Part shown: positions 11,408-23,327 of the stretch, piece by piece
How positions within the stretch are numbered: the first letter of the stretch is position 1
Layout: each line of letters opens with the position of its first letter
Assembly: GCA_021521415.1 (NCBI GenBank)
Contig: JAIQDT010001139.1
Span: 1-64,000 of the forward strand
Length of the DNA: 64,000 nt
Direction of reading: 5' to 3'
Source: Bidens hawaiensis
Taxonomy: Eukaryota > Streptophyta > Magnoliopsida > Asterales > Asteraceae
Notes under the pieces: generated by a model
Told to the model about the DNA's origin: nothing
Database searches by the model: none
Seen by the model: the letters and a program-made list of their open reading frames with translations, nothing else
Position numbers and translations under genes: made by a program

Positions 11408-11545
11408 TAGTATGTGTACTTTTAGGTGTTTTTTAAACTTCTTGTACTTCTAGACAGTTCGCTACCCCGATAAGCAAAGTTTGCTTTGAGGGATAACGAA
11501 CTTTCTAAAAATAAATATTCCAAAAACCACCTAAAAGTACTAGTA
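11408..11545. repeat. Small fold-back element in intron 2
   Basis: TGTACTTTTAGGTGTTTTTT near 11414 is matched in reverse by CCAAAAACCACCTAAAAGTA ending near 11541. The centre also pairs (AGTTCGCTACCCC with GGGATAACGAACT). The whole 138 bases can fold into one hairpin. Confidence 0.65.
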
Positions 11546-12495
11546 TCGAATGTCGATCGTTCATAAACAAAATCTTTCATGTATTGCTTAGCAATCTCTA
11601 GTAATTTCTCCAGCAATCATGGCACATAACTCCATTTAAATCATCACATATCTCAATCAAGAAATGGTGGAAAGAAATCAAAAGAACGAAAAAAGAAAAC
11701 GATAGACTACAAAAGGCAGAAGTCCATGCAGCAATCTCAGTAGCTAGTGTTGCTGCCGCTCTAGCGGCCATAGCATCCAAGAACTCAAATTCCGCCACAA
11801 AGGAAGCAGCAGTAGTGTCTGCAGCCGCTCTAGTGGCCGCTCACTGTGCCAAAACTGCAGAAGCAATGGGAGCAAATAAACAGCAGCTCAAAACTGCAAT
11901 GAGCTCAGCCATGTGTTCAACAAGCACAAGTGACATCTTAACTCTCACCGCGGCAGCTTCAACATGTAGTTATCGACACATTATTATCAACCATTAACAT
12001 TTTGGAATACACGTTTATTCGTTTGATTAATAAATATTGTGTTGTTTGTTCAGCGTTACGAGGAGCTGCGGCACTTAAAACAAGATCAAGATGCAAGAAT
12101 ATGCTAAACTCGAAAGTTACCGTAACGCCTATAGAAGAAAATACTGATCTTAAGTTCGACTTTGAGCGGGTGTCGATTAATACTAAGAAAGGGGGCTGAA
12201 TTCAAGATCAAGACATCAGATGGTAAGCAAATATCCGGTTTTCGTCTTCTTTTTATAATGATTCTTCGCTATGTATCATATTATGTACTGACTTTGTTTA
12301 ACAGGTAGATGCATAATGAGATCAGTGTCTATAGTCTTGAATCATGAAGCTAAGGTGCAATATTTCACTTATTTTATAAACTTTTATATAAGGGTTAACT
12401 TTTATAGTGGTATTTTTTTATTTATTATGTTTGAAGGTTTTTTTTGCAGGCGTAACCGAATACTGAACATAACCGAATTCAGGTGGTTAAAAACT

Positions 12496-13001
12496 AGGGG
12501 TGGCAAATGTGATCCATTGGGTTGAATGGGTTGTAATAAAATGTATATAATGGGTCAGAATGAGTCAAATTAAAACAAGGAAATGAATGAAACGGGTCAA
12601 AACGGGTTGACATTTCTCGAGTTTTTTTTTATGGAACGAGAAAAACGGAGAAAACTTTTTAGTTTATGATTTATATTTCGAGTTATGACTTTTTAATTAT
12701 TTTTTTTTGGATTTTTTGTGTAGGGGTTTCTGAAATGTTAACCCATTATGACTCATTCAAAAACCCCTCATCAAAAATTTAAAAAAATAATTAAAAAGTC
12801 ATAACTCGAAATATAAATCAAAAACTAAAAAAGTAAAAGTACTAAAAAGTTTCATCCGTTTTTCTCGTTCTATTAAAAAAACAACTCGAGAAATGTCAAC
12901 CCGTTTTGACTCGTTTCAACCATTTTCTTTTCTTAGTTTGACCCATTCTGATCCATTATATACATTTTATTACAACGCATGGGTCACATTTGCCATCCAT
13001 A
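12496..13001. mobile_element. Fold-back MITE in intron 5, 9-bp target duplication
   Basis: TTAAAAACT occurs on both sides (12487-12495 and 13002-13010). The arms of roughly 240 bases are inverted copies: GGGGTGGCAAATGTGATCC at the left matches GGGTCACATTTGCCATCC at the right, and the inner parts also pair. A 9-bp duplication suits a Mutator-like element, but no transposase is present. It sits in the intron between exons 5 and 6 of the VAN3-binding-like gene. Confidence 0.8.
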
Positions 13002-13639
13002 TTAAAAACTGAACCAAATACGAATTCGGTTCAGTTTTCGGTTTAAACTGAAAAACAGAATAATATTTTTTTTCTTCTTATTATTGTTAGTGAAAGTACC
13101 TATTACTCAGAGCAATCAAAACAATAAGATAATTTTAATAATATTACAAGAAATAATAATTTGACTTAATTATTATACTTCTAAGTGTTGGTATTAACCA
13201 TATGTTTGGTTTCTAACTTCAATATTCTTCTAATCTTCAGGTTATTCTCAGAACAAGGAAGTCTAATCTACTGAATGCATTCGCTAGCAAAAAACAAAGT
13301 ACACTTTTCGGCCTATTTGTTCGTTTATTTACTACAATAGCAACCATGTTTAGTGACACATACGCGTTATCTTTATCCCAGTGTTAGATTATATTCTAAA
13401 GAGCGACTTCTTTATCTATCTTTAACATAGGTGTCGTGTTAGACCAGCACATGGAGCTCTACAAGAACTCCGAAAACGACAGAGAAACTTGTTTTCTTGT
13501 TTTAACGACCACCCAAGGGATTATTAAATTGGATATGATGAATGATGATCAATGTTACAAGTTATGGACATGGACTATCAGTCATATGCTGTATCTTTCG
13601 ACGTCTTTCGCAAAATATTCACTTCCATATCGTAACTAA

Positions 13640-14525
13640 GATGACATTATGCATTACTTGGTTTATCGATCTATTATGCGTAACTATGAAGATATATATT
13701 TCTTCAAAATGTAATAGTTTAAATAAGTGATGATTTGATCCATCAAGAGCTTATATTCTTTGGCCTTGGGATCATATTTTATTGTATGGTTTGTCATGCA
13801 GTGATTGTTAATACATATGTTTGTTTCTTGATCATAAATGATTGTTTTAACAACTGATACAAATTAAAAGTTTGTTGTGAAACCCTAAACAAGCTTATAG
13901 CTAACTACACTAATTTATAAAACTATTAAAGATGTAGTTTCCTTTTTTTTCATACAGAAAAAACTATCAAACCTACAACGCATGTAATTGAGTCAAGCCA
14001 CTTGTTAACTAGTCGAGTTTAGCTCACTAACAACTTGAACGTAAGCAAACTTAAATAAGCTCAATCCCAAGCCTAAATATAAGCATGTTAATAAACAAGT
14101 CTGGGCCCAAGCTAATTAAAAAACCTAGGAAAAAAAACAAACTCCCTACATTCCAAGCTTCAAAAACTACTCACAAGTCGTCTGCCCGGTATGCTAAGAT
14201 TTAAAATAAATTTAAAAAAAAGTCACTTAGCATAGTCAATATATTATAAATTCAAAATGTTACGAAATATATACTTGTTAAACCAATTTCAATCATGTCA
14301 CCAGTTATCAATAACCAACACAAAAGAAGTGAATTTCAATTATAAATCCACCAATAACAAAACATTAAAATCAGAACAAAAATCTAATAACTTAAAATTT
14401 CTGTTTTTTTCCCTCAAAATCCCATACCAAAAGACCCAACACATCATTAAAAACCCAAGATTTAAAAAAGGTATATATTCAAATATCAATATTTCTTCCT
14501 TTCCATTCACTCTTCAATCCCATTA
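13640..14525. other. Intergenic spacer between convergent genes
   Basis: This AT-rich sequence separates the stop codons of two genes that point at each other. It should hold both 3' UTRs. AATAAA-like hexamers are scattered but none can be chosen with confidence. Confidence 0.5.
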
Positions 14526-17500
14526 TTAGCCAGTTTCTAATGACTGATTTAATGAACATAACCATGATCTTCTACTTTCCGAATGTGACCTCCACCTTCG
14601 AAAACTCGACCTTGAATACCGACCACCATCAACCGATGATCGAGACAAAGACGGGCTCGTGTCTGACGCTCCCATGCAAAGACTCGAGCTCAGTTTCATC
14701 GACGGGAACTTTTGGCAGCTCAGGGATCTAAGCGGAGATGGGAACTCGGGCTTGCATAAGGGGGTTGTATCAAGCGCAATGTTATCTGGATCTTCGGTTA
14801 AAGAAGTGCATGTGAAAAATGATAGCGGTATGCTTGTTCGGGGCATCCCGAGTAGTGCTCGGGTGCCTGGAAGCTTCTTGAACGAGACGATCGCTTGGCG
14901 GCAAAGAGGGCAGGGGATGGAGCCTGGCGGCCCTTGCGAGGCGTTTGAGGCGGTGCTTGTGGAGCAAAGGTATAACGCGCAACGAGTGCAGAATTCATGA
15001 AAACAACCTGTTAATGTAGTTGACTCAGGTTAAGATTTATTCACAAAAAAAGGATGCTAGTAAGTTAAATGTGGGCAAAAAGGGTTGTTAAAAAGCTCGT
15101 GGCTCGCTTGAAATTGGCTCGTCTGTAAAGGAGCTGAACCGTGATGACTCGGTGTGTAACCGAGCCGAGCAGAAGCCAAGGTTGGCTCAGCTAGTGGCTC
15201 ATTTGTTAGCTAGCTCGTTGACTCGTTTAAATTAAAGGCCAAATTTATATATGCATGTGTGTGTGCAAGTTAAAGCCATAAGACATTTTTTAATAAAATA
15301 AAAATAATGATAATAATAATAATATTAATAGATTCTATTAATAATAAAAATTTTCGCTTGGCTCATTTATTAATATGAGTAAAATATAAAAATAAATGAG
15401 CAAGCTCAAGCTTTTGACTTTTATTATTATTATTAATAATAATAATAATAACAGATTCTCTTAATAATAAAAATTTTCGCTTGGCTCATTTATAAATAAG
15501 AGTAAAAATATAAAACTAAATGAGCAGGCTCAAGCTTTTGATTAGCCGAGCGCGAGGTTAACATTTCAGCCCGTTAAGATAAGAGAGCCAAGCCAGAGCC
15601 CACCATGGTTCGGCTCGGCTCGGCTCGTTTACAGCCCTACTAACGGGCCAAACTAAGCTGCATTATCCCAAAACACTTTTGCCAAATAAATTTTAGTTTT
15701 TTGCTATAAATAGTTTGTATCTCATCAAATTGTTTTGATGAAACTTGAACCATTAAAGATTCAACTGTAAGATTCAACTGATTAGCATGTCTTATGCATT
15801 AAAGATTCAACTGTAAGCGACATTAAACATGTTCCACCAGCTTGACCCATTCCTTTCATAATTAAACGGGCCATAGTTGCCCCCTCAAAATTGATTGTTT
15901 TCAAACTCTTGTTTTCAGCTTATAGCAGAAAGAATTTAATTTTAAGTACGCGTTATGTTATACCTTCTGCAGCAATGGCACACTTGTTTTCCAAACAAAC
16001 AGCACAAGGATCCGAACATATTGAAAGCGAATCGTCGCTCCATCCACACTCTCTGCACATTAAAAAAACACACATTACAGAACAGAAAACACAATCAACG
16101 TTGACTTTTGACCTCAAAATCCGAAGTTGACTTTAGAATTAAGAAACTTAAAAGATAAATTACCGAGCAATCCTAACAACACTCATAAGAGGAAGACACA
16201 AGTATGGAGAAGAAGTCGGGTCCTCGCCTTGCGGTTGTTCAACCAACACTTCCTCAAGCCAGTCTCTATTCCAAGAACGAGCCACCGCCAACGGGGTCCA
16301 CCTTTTAATGTAAGTCAACAAGTTAAAATAACACCAAAAAAAACAGAACTTGGTAAATTACAATCATACCCTTTCGAATTTTCGGCAGTTAAACTCGCTC
16401 CCCTGGATATCAGATACTAAAAGACATAAAAAACACATATCGATGCATTAGTCAAAAGTCAAAGATCTTGAGGCGTTGAAAAAGTCAAAGTCAAAACGTA
16501 CTTGACAACATTGTGCATTTCCACCACACGCAGCATAATGAAGGGGTGTACTTCCAGCACCTAAAGACAACAACTTTTTCACAATTAACTCTACAAAATT
16601 AATATTAACCTAATCTCAAAATAAGTTACCGATCAAGTCAATCGTCGTGCCGGCATCCACGGTAACTTCATTTATAGAAGCCCCCAAATCAACAAGTAAC
16701 TGTACAGTATCAACATGACCGTTTAACGCAGCCATATGAAGAGCCGTCACGCCACCATCAGCAGGTTTATTAACCGTTTCATAAAGTGATCTATACATCG
16801 AAAACATTTCAAGATTAGTCAACCCCGTCACCAAGAAAGTCAAAAGCTGTCTCATTTGGAGTTCTTAAAGCATACCCTTCGTCAAACTCCGAGATAAACT
16901 CTTCAATTTCGGATCTTTTGTTAACAAGATTATAAAAATTAGCAACACTAGGGATATAGTCAGCCAGAAGGATCCGAATGCATCGTGAATGTCCGTTAAG
17001 AGCAGCCAAATGCAATGCGGTACCTCCGTTTAGATAATCAGGTTTGTGAATCTATATTCAAGAATCCTTCATTAGCCTAAAAATATTATTATTCCAATTT
17101 ACCCCTAACAATCTATTAATACGATAAACACGTACGTTTGCTTTGTAAAGAATCAAAGTCAGAACAACCTCCCAGTGCCCATACTGACAAGCTTGCATCA
17201 AAGCAGTCTATTCAACAGTTCGACAAGAAACATAAAGATATAAACTTTATACGTGTTACCAAATCTTTATAACATATGATGATCAAAGAAATCAAATCCT
17301 AACCTGCCCGCGATAGTTTCTAAGATTAATATCAACCCCAGATTCAATCAAAAGCGAAACGATCTAAAACCAAACACCAACAACCATCAACAAAAAAAAC
17401 ATAAAGATATAAACTTTATACATGTCACCAAATCTTTATAACATATGACTGATATTTTTTATTTTTATTTTTTGAAATATGCAACTTATGATACCTCATG

Positions 17501-17689
17501 GTGACCTTGAGCTGCAGAGTAATGAAGAGGCGAATTGCGGACACCAAAAGTGGAATACCGAGCAAGTCTCGGGTTATATTCGAGTAAAGCTTTAGCTTCT
17601 TGAACATCACCATCTCGTGCAGCCGAAACGAGGCGTTCACCGGATGCAGAGCACCCGAATGAATTACCCATAAGGCTAAAGAATCTCAT
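14526..17689 (-). CDS. XBAT32: XBAT32-type RING E3 ubiquitin ligase with ankyrin repeats
   Basis: Ten exons (minus strand) agree in phase: 17689-17495, 17363-17304, 17207-17136, 17051-16876, 16790-16630, 16560-16502, 16416-16370, 16301-16164, 16052-15964 and 15007-14526. Together they give 492 residues, against about 508 in Arabidopsis XBAT32. The start [20 protein letters not shown] matches that protein's N-terminus. Ankyrin repeats fill exons 1-7 ([83 protein letters not shown]). The C3HC4 RING spans exons 9-10 ([17 protein letters not shown]) with all ligands present. A Ser-rich C-terminus follows with SFRRW and [12 protein letters not shown]32 promotes degradation of ACC synthases, limiting ethylene and allowing lateral roots. 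The 85-base intron 16875-16791 has a TGACTAAT branch-like site and removes what looks like a stop. A plus-strand reading frame over exon 10 is only a shadow. Confidence 0.93.
15080..15638. mobile_element. Dispersed repeat inside XBAT32 intron 9
   Basis: The ends AGGGTTGTTAAAAAGCTCG and, inverted, AGGGCTGTAAACGAGCC are imperfect terminal inverted repeats. Many GGCTCG words follow. A 124-base internal duplication starts at CGCTTGGCTCATTTA (about 15354 and 15478), with (TAA)n tracts between. It accounts for most of the unusually long 956-base last intron of XBAT32. No clear target duplication was found. Confidence 0.6.
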
Positions 17690-18319
17690 GACAAAAACTA
17701 ATTATAACAGAAACCAAATGTGTGTCTACATTATTTGATCAATCATCATCATTATCCAACTAATTTGACCTAAAAAAACTGACATGGTCATAATATAACC
17801 AAACCCCAAATCAATACCATACTCAATTTCCCCAAATTTGTAATAACAAAACCCTAATTTCACCCAATTGGTACTCAAATTGGGGTAATAATGAAAAAAG
17901 ATTGAGACCCACGAGTGTTTATGGGTAAAGATGGTGACTTTGGATATGGGTTTTGCGAATTATGCGGAGAAAAGCGAAGATCTTGAAGGGGTTGTTGTTG
18001 TGTCGTGTAACCCAAATGTTATGTAACTTACTATGTGGGTATGAATTATGATCATATAATAATGATAATAATAATAATGAAAGAATTGGGAATTTGGGAT
18101 TGAAACGGTGGTGGTGAGTGCTGACCCACCAGATGAAATGAAATGGGATTTGATTTGATTTGATTGGTTTAATACCTAATTAATCACTGCTAGTAATGTA
18201 ATTGAGTGATGGTAATGTCGGTTACCAGTTAATATATTAATTAAGATTTGTGTGTTAGCAACTTAACGCATATAGTTTTAGCAGCATCGGGGTGAACGGG
18301 AGACTAACGAGTATGATAG
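17690..18319. other. XBAT32 upstream region
   Basis: This is the likely 5' UTR and promoter of XBAT32, read on the minus strand. It has a short (TAA)n run near 18059-18077 and a degenerate GATTT repeat near 18149-18168. No core promoter element can be fixed. Confidence 0.4.
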
Positions 18320-18732
18320 AAGTGTTCAAAAAAATCGGAATCTGTATCCGAAAATCTGAATATGAATATCTGAAAATTTGGATATCCGAATTTATCCGAA
18401 ATATTTCTAGTTATTAAATAATAAATATTATTTACAAAATTCAGATAATTTTTTGATATTTTAGATAGTTTTTAGATATTTCGGATAATTTTTCGGATTT
18501 TTTGGATAATTTTTAGATACTTCGGACAATTTTTCGAACATTTCGGATATCCAAAATGTTTTTAAAAGTAATTTGTTAAAGTCTTTTATAATTAATATTT
18601 ATTTCGGATATTCAGTTCACTGTTCGATCGGATATCCGAAATTTTGGATTCAGATTCGGATTCGGATTGTAAAATCCACTATCCGAAAGGTTAAGATATC
18701 CAAAGTCCATATGACCGACTTTGAACACACTT
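18320..18732. mobile_element. Short non-autonomous element rich in TATCCGAA/TTCGGATA words
   Basis: AAGTGTTCAAA at the left end and TTTGAACACACTT at the right end are inverted. The interior is dense in TCCGAAA, TTTCGGATA and similar words, which would make it self-pairing. No coding potential. The target duplication is unclear. Confidence 0.45.
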
Positions 18733-19783
18733 AGCATTCACCAGTTGGATATATACTTGAATTGAGCAGTTTCATCTCACCGCATTGTCGTATATTCAGA
18801 CAAGTGTTCACGGGCACTGGCCTAATATGAGGGTTTTCTTCGGATCAAAAAACAAGTGTACATCGCTATAATGAATTTAGCCGATAGCTAATTTGAATAA
18901 TTAGTTGCCTATTATAACATTTTACTTAAGAATATAATGGATTTGAATGACATTTAATTTTTCATTATTATTTAATTAATGCTTGGATACTATTAATATA
19001 TTAAACTTATGGAAATTAAGAATTCAGTTTTTAAGTCATTTATTAGCTGTGTTGTCGGTTTTTTAAGTGGGATGTTTAGTTGGTAGTACTTGTATTGGTT
19101 GGAAATTTAATTAAAAAAATTAATTTGTGATAATGAGATTTATTTATGCTATTTTTTAAATTATGGGTAAACTCAGATCCTCATGGTATTTGATTTGAAG
19201 ATAATTGTATTTAGATCGGTTCTTGTTTTGTTTTTTTTTATTTTCTTAAGGTATTTCAGTTTTTGTATTAGGCATAACCGATCTAAACAAATCAAATCCG
19301 AACATTAGTACTAGTTCTTCATCTATGTTTCATGTCCAGTTGTTATTGTTATCAGTTTCATCAATTGTAAGATGCCAGCTTAATTTTTAATATTGTTTTG
19401 TTGAGATCGCCGCTATTATGTTATTTATGATAGTTTGGTATGGAAATTGTTTGTAATCAGTTATATATGAGGTGCTTTTCAATTCTATTTCATCTTGAAT
19501 CACCATTGTTTTTGCAAATTTTAATAGTTTGGTAAGAAATTTGATTGCAATCAATTATGTTTATTGTACTTGACGTATTTTCATTCCAAAAGATCTTATT
19601 TTGTTTCTGAATACTGGTTAACACACAAGCACAACTTTATATAGTGCCATTTCTATTTTTTACAAGTTGTGAGCATGTGTTTTATTATAAGGTTGTGAGT
19701 ATGTGTTTATTTACTTTATTATTTACACAAGTTCTTTGCATACCTGTGTAGTTTTTACCTGAAATTTGTTATGATCCGGTCCA
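18733..19783. other. AT-rich intergenic sequence
   Basis: I see no gene, RNA or clear mobile element here. A T-rich, low-complexity composition dominates. Confidence 0.5.
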
Positions 19784-19791
19784 CATGTTAG

Positions 19792-19943
19792 CAGTGGCGG
19801 ACCAGAAATTATTTCACGGGGGCAACGCGGGGACTTAACACTAATTTTAAGAGAGGCGATCGGGATTTTTACATACAAATAACACTAAAAAAATTTTAAG
19901 GTGGGCGGTCGCCCCCCATTTCCAAAGCCTAGGTCCGCCTCTG
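19792..19943. mobile_element. hAT-type MITE, 152 bp, 8-bp target duplication
   Basis: CATGTTAG flanks it on both sides (19784-19791 and 19944-19951). The ends CAGTGGCGGACC and, inverted, CAGAGGCGGACC are terminal inverted repeats. An 8-bp duplication with CAGNGGCGGA ends is typical of plant hAT MITEs. It contains no coding sequence. Confidence 0.9.
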
Positions 19944-19951
19944 CATGTTAG

Positions 19952-21976
19952 ATTTTTGAGGTTTGGTAATCTTATGGTATCATTTCGGCTTCTACCGGTT
20001 TGAGTCGTTCGACATACCATGGCTTGTATTAATATATGCTAACCATTTTAAGAACATGCAATACAACATAGTACTAAAATTAAAAAATTAAAAAAATAAT
20101 AAAATAAAATAAAGTTAGCACATAGCATATAATTTTATTCTTTTTTCTAATTCACTCAATCATATTTTTGTTAAGGAAAGTCTTCTATTTGTAGACGTTT
20201 TTCAAGATTATTTGATCTTTAGGTGTCTTTTGTTACCCAAGTGCAAATTGAAACCAAATTCCCGAGCTTTTTCGATCGATCTCCTCCAGGTTATTGTACA
20301 TGACGTGCCGTTGCTCTAGTAGTAATAGATAGGCATTGACTATGATCGATAAGTGATTAAAAAAGCTTGAAAAGACATTTAACCTAACCGTATTGAACAA
20401 TAATTGTAAGGTCGAGTCTATATAAAAACATACATGTGTAAGGTTATGGGCATTTTAAAAATATGTTATAGCCGAAGAATGGTAACAACGATTGATGACC
20501 TAAAAGCCTAAAGGGACGTGCCTCCTCGTATTATAATATCATGGTTGTCCTTTGGGAATCTCTTACTCATCCTCCCACTAATTATTTTCCCTTTTCATTA
20601 AAGTAAAAGCCATAACTATATATAGAAAAGTATAACAAAAACAATATATAAAATAAAGTCTTGTCAAAAATTAATATACATCAAGTCTATACTTGTGTTC
20701 TATGGTGAAAACCAGGATTTTATCCTCGTCTGTGTCATTTCTTTTTTAAGATTATAACAATAAAAGATTTGAGCTAGGCCTCATGTAAGGTTGTCAGTTC
20801 GAATCCTGAGTCGACCCGGGTTTTCGTCTCATCGTGTATAACGTCAAAGAGTTTTGCTCTTGTGGAGGCACAACGTCTGTCAAGTGGCAACCGGCGGTAC
20901 GGTTTCCTAGGGGAACGCTCAAGCCAAACTCTTAAGCTGCCCAGTTAAGACAACATAGTCTGATCATAGTGGCGCAATGAGACTCTTCAAATTCAGGAAG
21001 TGCGATAGCCTAAACACAAGAAAATCATCGTTCTAAAAAATTAGCTGTATAACATAAGGTCACAATAGGTCCTTTTGTAGGTTCACAAGATCGTGCGCGA
21101 TTTGGTTTGGGTTTGATTTTGGGATAAAATCGAACTAAAAACCAGAACTTCAGTTTTTAGAATTTTGAATCTTTTTCGGTTTTGGTTTCATTGGTTTTGC
21201 CATTTTAGCTTGAAATTTTGGGTAGACAAAAGAAAATTATGTCAAAAATAATGAATTTAAGCCTGAATAATTTTGTTAACAAGAACTAGTTGGTTATTAT
21301 ACATTTATTAGGCTAAAATATTTTTGAGTTACATATTTATCAATTGCTTCAAATAAAAAAAATTAAAAATTTAGAAATTCAGTTTGGTTGAGGTTTTATT
21401 ACATGCAAAACCAAAACTTAACTAAACCGCTAGTTTGGTATTTTCGGCTTCGAATCGGTTTTTTCGGTTTCATGCACACTCGCTCACCTGGCACGACTAG
21501 TAACTCGTCGATTTAAATGAGCTCAACCAACCCGATTATGCACTTAGTCCCCAATTAGACAGGCTGCTCATGTCCGGCTATGAGAATAATGCATTTACAA
21601 CCATTGGCATAACTATTGATGATCGAATAGGTACAAATCAGAAGCATAATCAAGTGTTACTTATGTAAAATGGATTATTTGTTTAATGTATATAAAGCTT
21701 AACGAAACGTATATACTTGGCTGGAGATCGGAGACCATGTTTTTAGTCCGAAAGTGACAACATATTCTGTTTCTAGAAAACATTTGAAACTATTTGTTCT
21801 TTTTATTATAGGAATCCGTGATCTTATAAGAATAGTTTTATTTTTCATCGGCTCTCAAGATCCGTGTGACATAGGATTAATCAACATGTACCTTTAACTC
21901 TTTTAATAAGTTTTATTAATAGACCTACTTTGATTTAATTTATATATTTTTAATGGTTTCATTAATTTTTATATAA
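19952..21976. other. Intergenic sequence with a tRNA-like (SINE-like) patch
   Basis: No gene is present. At about 20770-20830, GAGCTAGGCCTCATG followed by AGTTCGAATCCTG resembles tRNA A- and B-box promoters, so it may be a SINE head or tRNA-derived relic. Near 21090-21480 there are degenerate pieces (GTGCGCGATTTGG, TTTTCGGTTTC) related to the hAT-like elements farther on. Confidence 0.4.
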
Positions 21977-22374
21977 GTGGATTGCGGTTTTCGTTCATGT
22001 GATTTTCCAAATTTACGATTTTCGTCCATGTAGTTTCATTTCACTTGCAATACTCGATCCCACTAACGCCGTTAAGCCCATCAGTGTGCCCCTCACGTGA
22101 GGGGCAGTTTTGTCCTTTTTTTCCCAGATACACCCCAACCCTCTTGTGAGAGGGCTTGCGGATTACAGTTGGGGTTTATTTGGGGAGAAAAATGACAAAA
22201 GTGCCTCTCATGTGAGGAGTATACTGATTGGTTTAACGATCAGACTTAACGGGTTAGTGGGATCGGGTTTAATTGCAAGTGAAATGAAACCACAGAAATG
22301 AAAATCGCAAATTTAAAACTATTGGACTAAAATCGCAAATTTGGACAAACCACATGGACGAAAACCGCAATTCA
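21977..22374. mobile_element. Fold-back MITE, about 400 bp
   Basis: GTGGATTGCGGTTTTCGTTC at the left pairs with GACGAAAACCGCAATTCAC at the right. Inward, TCATTTCACTTGCAAT pairs with ATTGCAAGTGAAATGA, and CCCCTCACGTGAGG with CCTCTCATGTGAGG. The two halves are inverted copies of about 190 bases. A central reading frame is a by-product. Confidence 0.8.
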
Positions 22375-22778
22375 CTCTTTTTAAATCTATAATTATCAAC
22401 GTTTACACTCATTTTTCGTTTATATATAAAAAATGGAAGCCTCACCCGTGACTTTACATCCTAAGAACAACACATAATGATCGGTTGATCACATGGATAT
22501 AGACAACTTTAAAGTTTCAAGATTGTAAGAATCAGAAAGTTATGTTTTAAAGTTGAAAAACAAGTAACTAAAGGAAATTAAGTATCCATCCCCTTCAATA
22601 CAGGGATGACAATATGATGGCCATTGTTAATGTCGGTTTATAACGTTATTGTAAGACTATGTCTCGTACATGGTATGGTATCCGTCAGGTATAATCTATA
22701 GTTAGGTATTTGTCGGGGAATTACCCGTCAAGTAACGGGTTAATTTATGCCCGTTAATTTATTTAATATTACTCGTTA

Positions 22779-22780
<2 letters not shown>

Positions 22781-22831
<51 letters not shown>
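22781..22831. repeat. (AT)n microsatellite
   Basis: A pure AT run of 51 bases. Confidence 0.98.
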
Positions 22832-22832
<1 letters not shown>

Positions 22833-23327
22833 CATATTACCCAAAATAGAAATATGAAAACCAAAATTTAGTAGATTAACATATTACCCAAGGGTAAAAA
22901 GACTAAAAACAAATAAAAATAAAACGTGACGAGCATGGTTCAAGTAAAAGGGTATATGCATATTGGGGGACGAGCATTACCTAATATCATACTTGTTTGT
23001 TCACGAAACTTTTAAACTAATATCATATCGAAAACTTGTATCATTACGCGGTCAAGAGTAAATTATATGACATTTTGGTGGTTGAATCCGAGGGTAAGAA
23101 CGTGGTGAGTATTATTCAGTACGAGGTGACATCCTTAACATTCACCTTCCTCTGGTTGCTTTTATAGCAAACATGAGGCTGTCAAAATTTTGGAATACTA
23201 ATAGCAAAAGATCAACATAGAGAAAGATTGAGTTTTGTTTAAAACAAAGCATATAATTAAGGGATTACTGACCTGATTTAAACAACTTTTAAAGTTTGTT
23301 ACTATTATATGGAGTATCATTATAATT

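Larger units (their letters stand above)
10541..13639 (+). pseudogene. VAN3-binding-protein-like gene (DUF828 plus PH-like region), frameshift in exon 4
   Basis: Seven exons fit GT/AG sites and codon phase: 10541-10729, 10793-10855, 11614-11965, 12054-12222, 12305-12354, 13241-13298 and 13431-13639. Exon 1 begins MDCDNMPTLSEAHPETMDLL and includes LSRTWCDFAV. Exon 2 has KSLPPWKNDVK. Exon 3 has SIKKWWKEIKRTKK, then the Ala-rich AEVHAAISVASVAAALAAIA and TSDILTLTAAAS. Exons 4-7 give the PH-like part: LRGAAALK, MRSVSIVLNHEAK, NLLNAFASKK, VVLDQHMELYK and GIIKLDMMNDDQ. Relatives bind VAN3/SFC ARF-GAPs at the trans-Golgi and shape auxin-dependent leaf veins. A GGG at 12168-12170 has one base too many for the family frame and leads to TGA at 12197-12199, removing the PH-like half. 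All splice sites look usable and no other stop is present in the assigned exons, so this is a very young pseudogene, an allele or a base-call error. At about 360 codons it is somewhat short for the family. Confidence 0.8.

Noticed and set aside
11268..11453. Possible additional exon of the VAN3-binding-like gene
   Set aside because: Exons 2 and 3 already join in phase without it, it has no family motif that I recognise, and it runs into a fold-back repeat.
14659..15000. Plus-strand open frame of 113 codons that looks GC-rich and coding-like
   Set aside because: It lies antisense to the last XBAT32 exon, whose RING and Ser-rich C-terminus are clearly recognisable, so it is a shadow of that exon.
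16791..16875. Apparent stop and frameshift in the ankyrin gene suggesting a pseudogene
   Set aside because: GTATGC at the left, a TGACTAAT branch-like site and TATAG at the right make it an ordinary 85-base intron that restores the family sequence in phase.
20770..20830. Possible tRNA gene
   Set aside because: It has A- and B-box-like words but I could not draw a full cloverleaf, so at most it is a SINE-like relic.
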